The notes: generated from the sequence alone by a model not told the origin. DNA of 64,000 nt from Scleromitrula shiraiana (GCA_028455995.1 JABELC010000009.1:1178001-1242000), one strand, 5' to 3'; numbered from the stretch's first letter, positions 21,279 to 34,200 are shown. Numbers and translations are program-made.

Positions 21279-22786
21279 ATGAAAGCCACAACCTCCACCC
21301 TCACCACCCGCGAAACCCTCACCCACCTCTCCCTCACCCTCCTCTGCCTCACCATCCTCACCTCCTCAATCCGCAACCCCCACGCCAGCGAACCCCTCAT
21401 CATCTCCCTCGCCTTCAGCGGCATCGCCTTCTCATCATGCTACTCTATGATCCGCTGGCTCGGACCGACCTTCATGCGCGCCGGCCTCAAGGGGAGAGAT
21501 CTCAGTAAGCGGGATAAGAAGGAGATTCCGGAGACGATGGGGGCGGTTTGCGCGGTGGTGTATTTGTTGGTTATTATTGTTTTTATTCCATTTCCGTTTT
21601 ATAAGGATATTGTGGCGGCGACGAGTGGGGGTGGGAATAGGGATGTGGTGAGGGAGGTGGAGATTGTGGAGATGGGGAGGTTTTTGCATAGGTTTCCGCA
21701 TAGTAAGGTAGGTGATATGATGCTTTTATTTGGATTGGGTTGAATTGGATTAGAGAAATAGAAACGGATATATACAAGAAAAGGCAGAATGTGAATGAAT
21801 AAATTGGCTAATTCGCACAATAGCTAGCATCCTACCTCTCCGCCGTCCTCTCCCTCCAATCCGTCGTGATCCTCGGAATCGGCGACGACCTCTTCGACAT
21901 CCGCTGGCGGCACAAATTCTTCATCCCAGCCATCGCCAGCATCCCCCTCCTAATCGTCTACTTTGTCGACTTCGGCGTAACTCAAATCGTGATCCCCATC
22001 CCCTTACAACCCTACCTCGGCGAGCTCTTCCAGCTCGGCCCCCTCTACTACATCTACATGGCCGGCGTCGCCATCTTCTGCCCCAACAGCATCAACATCC
22101 TCGCCGGCATCAACGGCATCGAAGTCTCCCAATCCCTCGTCATCGCCGCTCTCCTCGCCCTAAACGATACCCTCTACCTGCTAACGCCCTACCCGCACCC
22201 CGCCACCGACTCGCACCTCTTCTCCCTCTACATGCTCCTCCCCTTCATCGGCGTCTCCCTCGCCCTGCTCTCCCACAACTGGTACCCCTCGCGCGTCTTC
22301 GTCGGCGACACCTACTGCTACTTCGCAGGGATGGTCTTCGCGATCGTCGGAATCCTCGGGCATTTTTCAAAAACCCTCTTACTTTTACTAATCCCGCAAT
22401 TCGCCAATTTCCTCTACAGCGTCCCCCAGCTCTTCCACCTAATCCCCTGCCCCCGCCACCGTCTCCCGCGCTACAACCCCCTATCCAACACCCTGGAAGC
22501 GTCCATCACGCCCTGGCCCGCTCCCCCCAAACCGCTCGTCGCATCCATCCTGCATCTGCTCCACCGCGCGAAACTGCTCCGCGTCGAGACGGACAACCAA
22601 GGGTCCATAATCTCCAGCACGAATTTCACGCTGCTGAATCTGTGGCTTGTGTGGTGGGGACCGCGGAGGGAAGATAGGTTGTGTGTGGAGATTTTGGGGA
22701 TGCAGGTTCTGTGTGGGGTGTTTGGACTTTTTGTTAGACATCGCTTGGCGTTGTTGGTTTTTCAGAGTGATAATTTGAGTGTGTAG
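21279..22786 (+). CDS. ALG7: UDP-GlcNAc:dolichyl-phosphate GlcNAc-1-phosphotransferase
   Basis: Alg7/GPT performs the first committed step of N-glycosylation: transfer of GlcNAc-1-phosphate from UDP-GlcNAc to dolichyl phosphate at the ER membrane. It is the tunicamycin target. Two exons (21279-21707 and 21824-22786) encode 463 aa. The 116-bp intron begins GTAGGT and ends ATAG, in phase 0, joining HSK to LASYLSAV. Many membrane segments are visible. Diagnostic motifs are GRDLSKRDKKEIPETMG, LGIGDDLFDIRWRHKF (Asp-rich, Mg/substrate site), NSINILAGINGIE and FVGDTYCYFAGM. Length and motif order match eukaryotic GPTs. Both ends of the gene are strikingly C-rich in wobble positions, while the second half of exon 1 is G-rich, giving a sharp skew switch inside the exon. 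No defect is seen. Confidence 0.96.
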
Positions 22787-24153
22787 GGTAGCGTAGCGTA
22801 GCGTAGGAGGGGGGGTGGGGGGGGGGGGGGGTTGTTTAGTTGTTTTATAAAGAAGGAGGAGGGAGGGGAGTATATACCATACATATACATATAATTATAC
22901 ATATAAATATGTGTTTCGAGGAAAAACTACACTATAGATACTGATCGGACTGGATTTGAGATTAATAGAGATGTATGTATATATAGGTATATAGGTATAT
23001 CAAGAAAGACGGTACATGAACCGTCAGCTGGAAGGAAGTCCATCTATCTATATATATATAGAAAGACAAAAAAAAATAAGGAAAATTAAGCATATTGTAA
23101 ATTGATATCTTATCTGTGGTGTCTTTTTACTTTTTGTCCATCTTATGTTGTTATCCCATGCCGGTACAGGAATATATATATATATATATATATATATGTA
23201 TTTATACAATAATAGTGGTAGTCATAAGAATCCCACAATAATCATTACTTCCCCTTATACCTATTATGTATAGAACTCCTCATTACCAAACAAATATTGC
23301 GAACAAAAAAGCCCCGCAAAGGAGATAGATCATCCCCAAAAGGAGGGGATAGACTCGAGTATATATTTAGAATTGTTTTTCTCATTACGTTTAATCATTT
23401 CAAGTTTCAGTTCCGCTCACTTCAATTCGGTTTCTTCCCAAATCCAAGTTCCAATTCCAATTCAATTCAGATGCCATTCGAATGAATGAATATACGAATG
23501 AAAGAATGACTATAATCATCTTCATCCCAACCATCTAACCCCATCCATCCATCCATCCATCCATCCAACCCACCCACCAAACCCACACCACCCATTCCCC
23601 ATCCCCATCCCAAATCCATATAACATGTGCCATGAAAAATAAAAAGAAGAATTTGGCATAATAAACCCTTTTTGGAACAATCCCATCCACCCACCAACCC
23701 CTCCCATCCATCCATCCATCCATCCATCATCATTCACAATAACTAGTCGTACAACGAGGTATTGCCTAACCTGAGGTAATATTTTTCAGAAAAAGCAAGA
23801 AAAACTAAATGTCCCAACCAATCCATCCCAGCAACTACAAGAAAAATGTTTGATTTTCTGATTCCCAAAACATTGAAATGATTGCAATCAATGGGATCAA
23901 TGAAAAGGAGAAGAGAAAGTGATAAAAGGAAGTAGAAAAAAATCAACAACTCTGAATTTGACCCAACTCCACCCCATGTTATTACGCCGTGCTTTCGCCC
24001 TCAATAGTCATATCCCAAGTCCCTTTTGAACCCATATGGTACCGGTCCCCCAAGTGTCCGAATCGCTGTAATCTTAAACAACGCGCCGAAGAGAAAAAAA
24101 GCACACAAATACGAACCAATGAAAAACGCGTCAGGCGAAATCTAAACTTTATG
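22787..24153. repeat. Intergenic region with homopolymer and (CCAT)n/(TA)n tracts
   Basis: Between the convergent ALG7 and SET3 genes. It holds a G-rich tract (22808-22831), a TA run (23171-23196) and two CCAT arrays (about 23540-23567 and 23704-23729). Open frames on the minus strand across the CCAT arrays only encode MDGW repeats and are not genes. ALG7 and SET3 3' untranslated regions lie at the edges. Confidence 0.6.
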
Positions 24154-27105
24154 TTACAATGTGCCATTCGTTCTTTCGGATGGCATAGTATTCTTTTGTG
24201 ACGAATCCTTCGAAGCAACCACAGACACTGCGTCAATGACTTTTTCAATGGATGGCGAATCAACGATTGCAGATCCGCTTTCCAACGCCCCACGAGCCTT
24301 AGCTTCTTCAATTGTTGAAAGGCTTGGCTTGAGAGTTGCTGGGGTCATTGTTGGGCTACTTCCTGTAGAAGCTTTTCGCCCACCAAAACCATCGGCATTC
24401 TTCTGTTTGAGTGCCTTGTAATCATTCAGTGACATCTTTTTCTTCGCTGGACTCGGAGCAATCCCGTTCGAGAAATGTGTTGTTCCGAAAGGTGACATCG
24501 CTGATGAAGTCATTGCTGATGAAGGGGTGGTACCTGGAGTTCCAGATGAATTAGGAGCGGAGAAGGTCAGTATTGGGGGCATTTGTACTCGGAGTTCTGG
24601 CGATTTACGCGGTGTTGAATTTGCATGTCCAGGCCATGGCGGTGGCGGCTTTATCGTATTTCCAAGGACCAGCGTCGGCCCATCTGGGTGATGTATATCA
24701 CCAGGGATAAAGGGTGCATCAATGGATGGGGTAGAGGAGCTAATACTGGCAGTGCGAATTTTTGAATCAGTAGGCGATTGCGTGATCGATCGGTCCTCGT
24801 GGGTTGGACCATCCACATCCATTGCTGTTGTCGGAGATGAAAGAACCTGGCCATTATTGTTATTTATCTCCGCCGCTATGTGATCTCGCTGGTGTGCCTC
24901 GAGTTGCATGTGAATCTTACGTCGGTTCTTGAAAAGTCTCTTCGAAAGGGACAAGATAGCCTTCTTTGGAATGGGTTTTTGTCTTGTCTGGTACCATGCA
25001 TCTTCGTCTCGGTCAGTTTGCGTTGACGAATCTGCGTAAGTAGTTTTTGAAACTATCGAATTCTGTCGTGATCGCATAGGTGCCGAATTATCGCGGGATA
25101 TGAAAGGTTTCGGAGATGGGAGTATTGCTTTCGGAGATGCACCACTAAATGGAGATCCCGATTGTCGCCTTGATGTGCTGGCATCAACGTATTGGCGTGG
25201 CCGGGAACCGTTTCCATTAGAGGCCGATGTTTGTGAGACAGCAGTGCGTGACACTACTGATTTTTGTCTCGGCTTCGCGTTGGACTGCGATGTCGCGGTG
25301 TTGGTAACTGGTGAATTCGCATTTGATCCATCCGATGCCCTTTTTTTCTTTCGTGGGGGTTGTTGGCTTTGCTCCATTTTCCGGAATGAATCCTCAACCA
25401 TTGCTAATTTCCTTTTCTCACGATCAGTAGGCTCTGTCAAAATGCCATTAGTTTCGCCAACACTATGAAGTGGTGTCAAATCACGACTATGCGGCTTGCT
25501 TCGAACTGAACCGGAAACTGAGCGACCATCGTCTTCATCATATGTTTCTGGATGGCCTTCGCTAGCAGCTCGACTATTGGTAGCATGGCCAGTGCTTGTA
25601 GGAGAGACATGCTGTTTCGGTTTGCGTCCTTTCTTTGACTTCACACCGTTTGCTCCATTCGATTGCGCATGGGCATGCACTCTCCCGTAATAACTCCGGT
25701 TGAATTTAACAAAGGCGCAATCATTACCTTGATCACAAGCACAACCTCCATGATCCGAAAGTACTAAATGAATAGTGTTAATGAGTAATTCATACTCAGC
25801 ATCAGAAAATTCCGGTATTATGTCGTCGTCGGTATTTAAAATTTGGTCAAGTCTGGCTTGGAGATGGCTAGGAAACTTGAAATGCCAAGGTATCGTGATC
25901 TGTTCATTCGCAGAAAGAGGTTTGTCATTAACAAACCAAAAGTGCCAATCAGATTGATTCGATATGAACGCATCCAAATGTGCATTCGGCTTACAGCTTC
26001 GTCGTACATAACGACACATGTTTCCTTCTTTCCGAGTGTCGATGAAGATGGGTAATCGAGGATGAAAGAAGACGAAAGGGCGTGGATGAACCGATTCATT
26101 CCACATGTTGTCCAGATCTGAACTGTAGTTTATTTGAAGATCGACTTGACCAAATAGTTCTCCAATTGGACTTATCATTTCCTTGTCCTCAAGAATAGTG
26201 AGGCAGCGCCATTCGAGTTTCCTATCGTTGAGCCATCCGAATTTCTGCTCAACATGTAGTTTCGCTAGTTTCGTTCCATCCAGTACTACATTCCTTTTGA
26301 GAAGGTAAGGTTTCTCCTTACCAGCATCTTCTTCCAACTTGACAGGATCTTTAACCCATAATGACAGCTTGTTCACGATTGCAAGGTTGTTGTAAAGGTT
26401 GTTTTCTAGATTCTGGTGCGGATGCTTCGATTCATCGTAAAGTGACAGGAAGTGATCTGAGTATCCATGGACTTGGAAATTGTTTGGTACATCTGGTGGC
26501 GTATGAACCGGACTTGGAGGATGAGCATTAATATTACCTCGCGCACCATAAGGTGGGCTTCGCTTGGTTACCTGAGAGCTGATAGACTGATGCGATCGAT
26601 GGGATTTAGCTTTCTTAGTGGGCGGGTGATGGTCCGAACGGCTGGCATGTTTGTGATTGTCATGGTCATGGAAACCATTGATTTGAAGTTCGGAAGGTTT
26701 TGTTTTCTTCTTGTGACTTTTTGAAGCAGGTCTTTTATTTTTTTTATCACCATTTTCATTCGTGGATTTATTCTGGTGATGTCTTTGTTTCTCTGTCGTA
26801 TGCTGACCCTCGAATGGTCGTGGTGAGCAATCGACACAGGTATGATCGAATTCATCCTTTGCAGTATCTTCTATTCTGCCGGGATAATAACATTCAATAT
26901 GCTGCCATGTATCGCAATGCTCACAATATATTGTATATCCATCATCATCAGTATGACCGCAAATACATTTGATGGTGAAAGGCTCTTCTTCTACCGACTC
27001 GGAGGCATGTTGTGCATCGTTGGTAGAAATCGAAGTAGAAGGAATAAAGGAGGACTGAATCGGGGTCGCGATCTGCGTCGAGATTGAGAGAGCCCTTTCT
27101 GTCAT
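24154..27105 (-). CDS. SET3: Set3-like PHD/SET protein, HDAC complex subunit
   Basis: A 983-aa single-exon nuclear protein. A PHD finger at about residues 45-93 (CICGHTDDDGYTIYCEHCD, WQHIECYYPG, CVDC) would read methylated histone H3. A SET domain covers about residues 265-415, with RYVRRSCKPNAHLDAFI standing in for the canonical NHSCxPN motif and NEQITIPWHF near the end. The order PHD then SET then a long disordered basic/Ser-rich tail matches Set3, a subunit of the Set3C histone deacetylase complex. In yeast Set3 no methyltransferase activity has been shown, and the degenerate NHSC motif here agrees with that. The C-terminal 550 residues are low complexity, with short conserved-looking islands (ELRVQMPPILTF, KKMSLNDYKALKQK). 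The gene is convergent with ALG7. I see no intron in the coding part. Confidence 0.9.
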   Translation of the reverse strand: MTERALSISTQIATPIQSSFIPSTSISTNDAQHASESVEEEPFTIKCICGHTDDDGYTIYCEHCDTWQHIECYYPGRIEDTAKDEFDHTCVDCSPRPFEGQHTTEKQRHHQNKSTNENGDKKNKRPASKSHKKKTKPSELQINGFHDHDNHKHASRSDHHPPTKKAKSHRSHQSISSQVTKRSPPYGARGNINAHPPSPVHTPPDVPNNFQVHGYSDHFLSLYDESKHPHQNLENNLYNNLAIVNKLSLWVKDPVKLEEDAGKEKPYLLKRNVVLDGTKLAKLHVEQKFGWLNDRKLEWRCLTILEDKEMISPIGELFGQVDLQINYSSDLDNMWNESVHPRPFVFFHPRLPIFIDTRKEGNMCRYVRRSCKPNAHLDAFISNQSDWHFWFVNDKPLSANEQITIPWHFKFPSHLQARLDQILNTDDDIIPEFSDAEYELLINTIHLVLSDHGGCACDQGNDCAFVKFNRSYYGRVHAHAQSNGANGVKSKKGRKPKQHVSPTSTGHATNSRAASEGHPETYDEDDGRSVSGSVRSKPHSRDLTPLHSVGETNGILTEPTDREKRKLAMVEDSFRKMEQSQQPPRKKKRASDGSNANSPVTNTATSQSNAKPRQKSVVSRTAVSQTSASNGNGSRPRQYVDASTSRRQSGSPFSGASPKAILPSPKPFISRDNSAPMRSRQNSIVSKTTYADSSTQTDRDEDAWYQTRQKPIPKKAILSLSKRLFKNRRKIHMQLEAHQRDHIAAEINNNNGQVLSSPTTAMDVDGPTHEDRSITQSPTDSKIRTASISSSTPSIDAPFIPGDIHHPDGPTLVLGNTIKPPPPWPGHANSTPRKSPELRVQMPPILTFSAPNSSGTPGTTPSSAMTSSAMSPFGTTHFSNGIAPSPAKKKMSLNDYKALKQKNADGFGGRKASTGSSPTMTPATLKPSLSTIEEAKARGALESGSAIVDSPSIEKVIDAVSVVASKDSSQKNTMPSERTNGTL

Positions 27106-28791
27106 AATCTAGCAGGAGCCTCGGGATGGCTGTTGGAGTGAAAGGATAAAGGTGAGTTCACTGATTCCTAGACCTGAGTCGCATGACGAAGACGGCCACG
27201 ACTCGAAAGGATTGGTTGTCGCAGAGCGAAGAGGACACTCAATTCCGATGATTTCTGTCATCAGCTATTAAATCGAGCATTAGAGTCCTCTCGTCGTCTT
27301 CCACGAATGCCAATAGAATGAGAATCAAGGTGAAGGAAAGAAGAGTCAGACGAGAAAGTGCGATAGATAACGAATGGAGGTTGAAGATCAAACGAATATT
27401 AGAAAGAAGATAATGTGTGCGACTTGTCGTAGATTAAAGTGGATGTTCTGCAATTGAGATTCGAGTTCTTGATTGAAAGGTTTTCAGGACAGAGTGGAGG
27501 CGAAGGGTACAGACAGAACACGGCTTTTTTGAAGTGATCTCGAGGAGACAAAGACTGAATTACAACCGAGTTTGCGCTTTGGAATGTTTACGCGTAGATT
27601 GTATGTATAATCGAATACTCGGAAGAGATGGATAGGAAGAAAAGAAGTTGATAAAAGTAGTAAGAGTATTTGTAAAATTGGTTGAATACTTTTTTTCGAG
27701 ATTGAGAATGGTTTCCAAGTGTGTAAAGAATCTGTTAATGTAAGAGGGGGGGGGGGGGGAAACAGTTGAGTGAGTGGCTCTTTGGGAAGGGAAAGAGGGA
27801 AGAGGAACCTCCAAAGTTAGACGGATGCCGCTTCAAGGTTAGTTTTAAACGCTAATAATTTAGATAGGTCCGCAAAGTTGCTGCACATAGGAATATTTCC
27901 CATGCCGCTTTTTGTTTTTTTAATTTTTTTAATTTTTTCCATAATCGAAACAGTTAAGTACCCTTTTTTTTGGGGTTGATTTCCGCTTTCCATTTTTGTT
28001 TTGCTTTTCCCCATGTTTGAATTTTGTATGTGAGGTGAAATGAAGAAGGGAAAGGGAAGGGGAAAGGGGGAGGGGGATGGGGAGGGGGTGATGATTAAAA
28101 GGAAGGATAGAAAAAGAAGTAAAGAAAAGACATTAAAATAGATAGATAAATAGATAGCTGAACTGATATTAATATAATTAATTGTATGAAGTTTTAAAAT
28201 AATACAATACATGTACATGTACATATACATACATACAGTGAGTGAGTGAGTGAGTGTACTGTAGGCAGATTCATGATAATTAGAAGAATAAAAAAGAAAT
28301 GATATTGAGAAAAAAATATATACTTACCTTTTTTTTCCTTTTGATAAAGATTCAATGAAATGAATGTATCAAAATAAATAATTGAATCAATAATGAAAAT
28401 TTATGAGTAGAAAAATCCAATAGTATATCTATATCATTCATTATGTGATGATGATATATTCCTGGATGTAAGAGAAAGGGAAGGTTTTGTGTGGGATGAG
28501 AAAAGCCTTTCAATATCAGATCAAAATTGAATGGAACATTAGATAGAATGAGAAGGGGAGAGAGAGAGAGGTGTGAGTAATAAAAGGTAAGTAAGTAATA
28601 ATAATAATAATAATTAATAATAATAAGTGCAGAAAGGAATTAAAAGGTCTCCTCTTTCCCTTAATACTAATTATTACACTGACACCGATTATCCGATGAA
28701 ATAATAATAATAAATAACAAATAGCAAATAACAAAATATTAAATAATTAAATAATTAAATAATTAAATAATTAAATAATTAAATAATTGAA

Positions 28792-28823
<32 letters not shown>

Positions 28824-30576
28824 AAAACCTTGGATGATGATCAAATTTGCCCTGTATCTGGTTGAATCTATTGATTAATGTACGTAGGATGAAATGATGA
28901 ATGATGATGACAGACCAAATCAAATAATAAATAAATGCTTGGTGCTGATGTGCCAAAAAAAGAAAAGAAAAAGCGCTCAGATAACCCAAAATTAAAAGCA
29001 GCGAATTAATATGATTGGTAACTGATGAGGAAGCTAGCTAGACTCGAAATCGGAAATGCAAAATGCGAAAGCCAAAAAAAACAAAACAAAATGAGAGTAA
29101 TAGATGAAAAATGTGTAGAACCTGTACTTTTTAATATACTGATTATTGATGGATGACTGGGCTTTTTATCTATATGTGACAGATTGAAAGGTTGTGTAAA
29201 TATCTACCGGTACAATACAGTACATTTCCCACATACCTAGGTAGTACGTAGCGTAGTGCTCAGTTATAATAGTTCAGCACAAAGTGAGAGTGTACAAGAT
29301 TCAAATGTACTATACGGAAGTAAAGAAACTACCAATATAATATGATACTGTATACCGTACCAGAAAGTAGGGTTTTCATCTTAAGCATCCATAAGCATCC
29401 ATCCATAAGCATATATATGAAATTATTGTAACTTGCCTTGTAGACAGACAGATTAATATACCATATACAAATAAATGCAAGCAAAAATACAAGGCCATTA
29501 TTCCCAGAACTCATGAGACGAAACCAATGGATCGCATCATATATAGAACTAGTCTTTAAATATAAATACAAACAAGCATACGTAAATAAACCTTTCCCCC
29601 CTTTTTAGATAACGGTAGATAAGTGGTGAATACGAAATATCTCATAGTTACAGATCAATGCCAACCAGCTGTCGCATATTCGATGATAGGTAAAGATCAT
29701 TTATCTATCCATGCATTCTCTCCATCTTCACCTCTCTAACCATATAAATTATCGATCAAAGCGTGACATCCACGTGATCTATACCACCTTCAAACGTCCG
29801 ATCCAGAATACAGGACCATTCCATTCCACGTAGAAAACTCGTACAACATTGTCGTACCCTACCATAAATACTCATCCCACTCAAGATAATCAAATCAAAT
29901 CAAATCAAATCGAATCGAATCGAATCGAATCAAATCAACAAGTATATATCAAATCGTACAAATCTCTGTACAACAAGCCCAACAACCCACAACCATCAAT
30001 TGCAATTGCAATTGCATACCCAAAACCGGACCGGTACATAGATTACATAGATTACATAGATTACATAGATTCCCCAACCCCACAAAATGTCTTTGCTGGA
30101 AACGCAGGGGCCCTTGGGATATCTTATCATCGCATTTATATCATCATCTCACCTCATCTCATCTTATTGAACTGTACTATTGGGATTTGGGATATGATTT
30201 GATGTGATGTGATGTGATGTGATGTGTAGTTATGGATATGGATATGGATATGGATATTTTGATGGATATTTTGATGGTTAATTAGATAGGTATGAATTAT
30301 TTATGTATGTATATATATATTGGCCTGACGAACGAGGTGGTACAAACAAATGCCGTGAGCGCTGTAGATAAAAATTTGGAAAATAGCTTCAATGTCTATC
30401 TATCTGTATTGTACACAAATATTTAGAGAATAATATTTCGACTTCCCAAATCTCATACCCACTCAACCCCCCGCCCCGCAATCCACAATACCTCCTTTCC
30501 TCCCTTCCGCCTTCACCCACCACCCATCACCCATCACCCCCGAAAACAACCAAAAATCCATCCCTCACCCACCACC
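27106..30576. repeat. Long intergenic region rich in simple repeats
   Basis: 3.5 kb between the divergent SET3 and EBP-family genes, with no supported gene. The first 500 bp upstream of SET3 look like a long promoter/leader. Simple repeats include a G14 run (27746-27759), GTGA repeats (28238-28255), an ATTAAATA/AATA array (about 28736-28822), AATCA/AATCG pentamers (29889-29937), ACATAGATT x4 (about 30038-30072), GATGT repeats (30192-30225) and GGATAT repeats (30232-30257). Open frames over these are artefacts of low complexity. Confidence 0.6.
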
Positions 30577-31829
30577 ATGAATGCCCCCCATCCGTACCAC
30601 CCCCCCACCCTCATCCTCTCCGGCATCTACACCCCCAATACAATTCCCCTGTCCACCCTCCTCCTCTCCTTCTTCTCCCTCTGGTTCATCCTCCTCTTCT
30701 CAACTTATAAGATCAGTCGATGGGTAACTCCTCGTCTGGGTTTTACTGATCGATGTTTGGTGCTTTGGTTTATTTTGAGTTCGTTTACTTTCGTTTCCTT
30801 TACTTTCCCATCCACCATTCCCATCCATTACCCCCTCTCCCACCTCCTCCCCCTCCCCCTTTCCTCCCCATAAAAAGCAACCACAAAGCATCCACAACCA
30901 CAACAAAAAACAATCTAACTAAATCCCCCCCCCCAAAAAAGCCGGCATGATCCACCTCCTCTTCGAATCCTATTTCCTCTACAACCACACCCGAATGGTG
31001 GAGATGGATGATTTTTTCGGACAGCTATGGAAGGAATATGCGTTGTCTGATTCTAGATATATGAGTTCTGATGCTTTTTTGTTGACTATTGAGGGGTGGA
31101 CTGTTGTATGTTATTTTGTTTTTGTTTTTGTTTTTGTTTCTTTTGGGGGGTGTGGATGGGTGGATGGGATGAGATGAGATGGGATGGGATGGGTTAGGGA
31201 ATGACTGGATGGGTCTGATTTACTTGTTTTGTTTACTTGTATCATTCACACATCTTATTCATTGACTCATCTCATCTATTCACCCAAACCCCCTCCCCTC
31301 CCTCTCCCCCATGAAACCAACTCCCAGTCCCCAGTCCCCCAAATTAACCCACTAACAACGCCACAGATCCTCTGGGGCCCCCTCTCCCTCCTAACCGCCC
31401 TCTCCATCCAAACCCGCCACCCCCTCCGCCACTCCCTCCAATCCCTCGTCTCAACCGGCGAATTCTACGGAAACCTGTTATACATTCTCACCAGTCTTCT
31501 TGATGAGAGATTTTCATCTTCTGATGCCGCTGGCGCTAGTGTCAAGAGGTATTATCGTCCTGAGCCGATGTATTTTTGGGGGTATTTTATTGGCATGAAT
31601 GGGATTTGGCTGGTCGTTCCTGGGTGTGAGTGTGATTTTTCTATTTTTTTTTTTTTTTGAGGCGGGGGAGGAGAGAGGTTTGTGGATGAGTACGTGCTAA
31701 TCGATGATCGTAGTTTGTTTATGGCATAGTATGGTTAGTTCAAAGAGGGCGTTTGAGTTTGAGGCTGAGCGGAGTGTTCAAGTTAGGAGGAATGAGAATG
31801 TGAATGCGGAGGGAAAGAAGATGAGGTAG
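30577..31829 (+). CDS. EBP-family (emopamil-binding) membrane protein
   Basis: Four exons (30577-30778, 30942-31105, 31367-31625, 31714-31829) give 246 aa. All introns have GT-AG ends and CTAAC/CTAAT branch points. Intron 1 contains a C10 run and ends in AAAAAAG, and intron 3 has a strong GTGAGT donor. The protein has several hydrophobic helices. EBP hallmarks are GMIHLLFESYFLYNH (His and Glu of the catalytic pair in sterol isomerases), QLWKEYALSDSRY, IEGWTVILWGPLSL (catalytic-type Glu) and GMNGIWLVVPG (conserved Asn). Human EBP is a sterol delta8-delta7 isomerase in the ER. Fungi normally use the unrelated Erg2 for that step, so the fungal role is uncertain. The third-exon acceptor and the C-terminus (a charged tail) are inferred from splice motifs and frame. 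Confidence 0.82.
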
Positions 31830-32386
31830 CAGAGAGACTTGTTGGTCTGTGAAGATGACGATGGGAGAGTTAATCATAACAGGACAATCTCACTCCGATG
31901 ATAAAGTCACCAAGAAGCAATAAATCAAACATTTAATAAAGTAAGTAGCAGAGCCATGACTTCAAGTCAACGAACGTTACATCATACAATAAAAACCGTA
32001 AATAGTTATTAACCAAACCTGGTGAACATACATACATACATACATATATACAGTACTAGGCAACTTATATTTAAGCGAGCTTAAAATCACCCCAATCTAT
32101 TATTGCATTATCATTTTTTTAAATTTAATTAAAAATCAATCAACAATTATAATTTTATAATTTTAATAAAATAAAGAATTTATAATTCGATTTATAATAT
32201 AATATAAATTCTATAATAATAATATTACAATAAAACTCAATATTTTGTATATCACCTTTATATAACTATACAAGCCTCGATTTTATTAAATATATTAAAA
32301 TATAAATTTCTAAATAAAAAATTATACAATGTATTCTATACTATCTATAAACAGGACTTTAAACATTGCTGATTATATTTTGTTTG

Positions 32387-32546
32387 TGTGGTTTTACTTC
32401 GGTTTAAGTCGTACGATTATGGTATTATAGTTTATGTTTGATATTCTTGTTATTAATTTAATTATGGTATAGATTATTAAGTTGTATATATATATGATTA
32501 TAGTTATGTGTTTGTTATGTGCTATTTTGTGATCTATATTCTAATA
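32387..32546 (-). repeat. 3' LTR of outer Copia element
   Basis: 160 bp in minus orientation, beginning TGTGGTTTTAC on the plus strand (the complement of the LTR end). Flanked on the outside by the GTTTG duplication. Confidence 0.85.
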
Positions 32547-34041
32547 TTAGTATTATTTGAAAAGAAAAAAAGAAAGTTAAGTTAAATTTATTGTATATTG
32601 TAGTATTATTCTTTTTTGTTTTTTTATAAAATAAATCAAAAAGTTAAAATGTATATAAATAATATAGTAAAAAAAAGTATTTAAAAAAAGTATATATAGA
32701 GTTGTAATTGCTATTGTTTTAATAAATGTTATTTTTGAAGAGGTTATTTTTGGATTGAAATAATAATATTTTAGTGATTTTGGTAGGTGTTGTTTTTGTA
32801 TATATTATTATTTTTTATATTTTTTTTATATTAGTTTTTTATGTTTTTATATTTTTTGTATTAATTTTTTATGTTATTGTATTTTTTTTATTGTATTTTT
32901 TTTGTTGTAATATGCTAATGTATTGTATAGACTAATTTATAATAAATGCTGGTTTGAGTGATTATGATTTTTATTTTATTGGGTAGGTAAAATGATTTAT
33001 TTATGTTTAATTTATTTTTTTATATTGATATTGATTTTATTGATGTTGATAAGGTTTTTGAGGGTGGTGTAGGGTTTTGATTTTATTATTGTGTTGGTGG
33101 GATTTATATTATTAGTGATTTATTTAATTTTTATAATTTTTTTATATTTATATGATTGATGAATAAAGATTAGATTGATTATTAAATGTTTTTTTTGAAG
33201 AGTATTGAATTTGATTAAGTATTTATAAAGTAATTTTGAATTAATATAGATTATAAAAAATGTAAAATTGATTATAATTTTTTTGTTAATTAATCGATTT
33301 ATGATTTTATTAATATTAGATTTGATTATAATAATAATATTGAATTTATATTTTATTTTATATAATTTTAAAATAAAAATGTTTTATATAATTTATTTAT
33401 ATTTGATAAAGGATTAATAAATAATATTTATATTATTATTTTTATTAATAAATATTATAATAAAACTAATTTGGGAGGAAAAATTAATATTATTTATAAA
33501 ATTTGTGTTAATAAAATAGATTATTTATAATGATTTTATTTTAAAAAAAATAAATATGAGGTTATAGTTAAAATTGTTAATTTATTATTAAATATATTTA
33601 TTAAAAATGTTTATATTATTTTTAATTAAATTAATAATTTAAATTATATATAATAGATTAAATAATATTTTTAATTGATAAATATTTATAATATATATAT
33701 TGTAGATTTATTAAATAATATATTGTTTTTTTAGAAAGATATTTTTTTTGATTTTTATATATGATTTAAAATTAATGAGGAAATAGTTTATAAGATAAAG
33801 TTTGTTATATTATTATTTTTAAATAAATATAATTATATTATTTTTATTAATATAGATTAAAGTGTTGTTAAATTTAAAAAGGGAGTTAATTATTAATTGT
33901 TTTTATATTTTTAAAAAATAATCTTTTTTTTTAATTTAAGCTTTTTTTTTATTTATGAATTCTTTATTAATAAAAATGAGGGTATTATTAGTTTATAGTT
34001 TAATTATATTTAATTTTTTATTTTTATTAATATAAAATAAG

Positions 34042-34200
34042 TGTTGGGATATAGATCATAAGGTAGCACGTGACAAGTACGTGACTACAATCGTATATAT
34101 ATATAATTTGATAATTTGTACTATAGATAAATTAATAATAAGAATATCAAATATAAATCATAGTATTATAATCATACGATTTAATTAAAGTAAAATCATA
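34042..34200 (+). repeat. 5' LTR of nested Copia element
   Basis: 159 bp, the least mutated of the four LTRs at its 5' end (retains GCACGTGAC). It ends CATA, where the partner ends CACA. Confidence 0.85.

Noticed and set aside
23467..23737. Overlapping minus-strand frames encoding MDGW-rich peptides
   Set aside because: They are translations of the CCAT microsatellites and have no other coding evidence.
27560..28230. Minus-strand frames of 84 and 137 codons upstream of SET3
   Set aside because: Low-complexity, homopolymer-driven sequence without motifs. More likely promoter or leader.
28736..28822. ATTAAATA direct repeats considered as a CRISPR-like array or origin
   Set aside because: There are no unique spacers. 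It is a simple AT microsatellite in a eukaryotic intergenic region.
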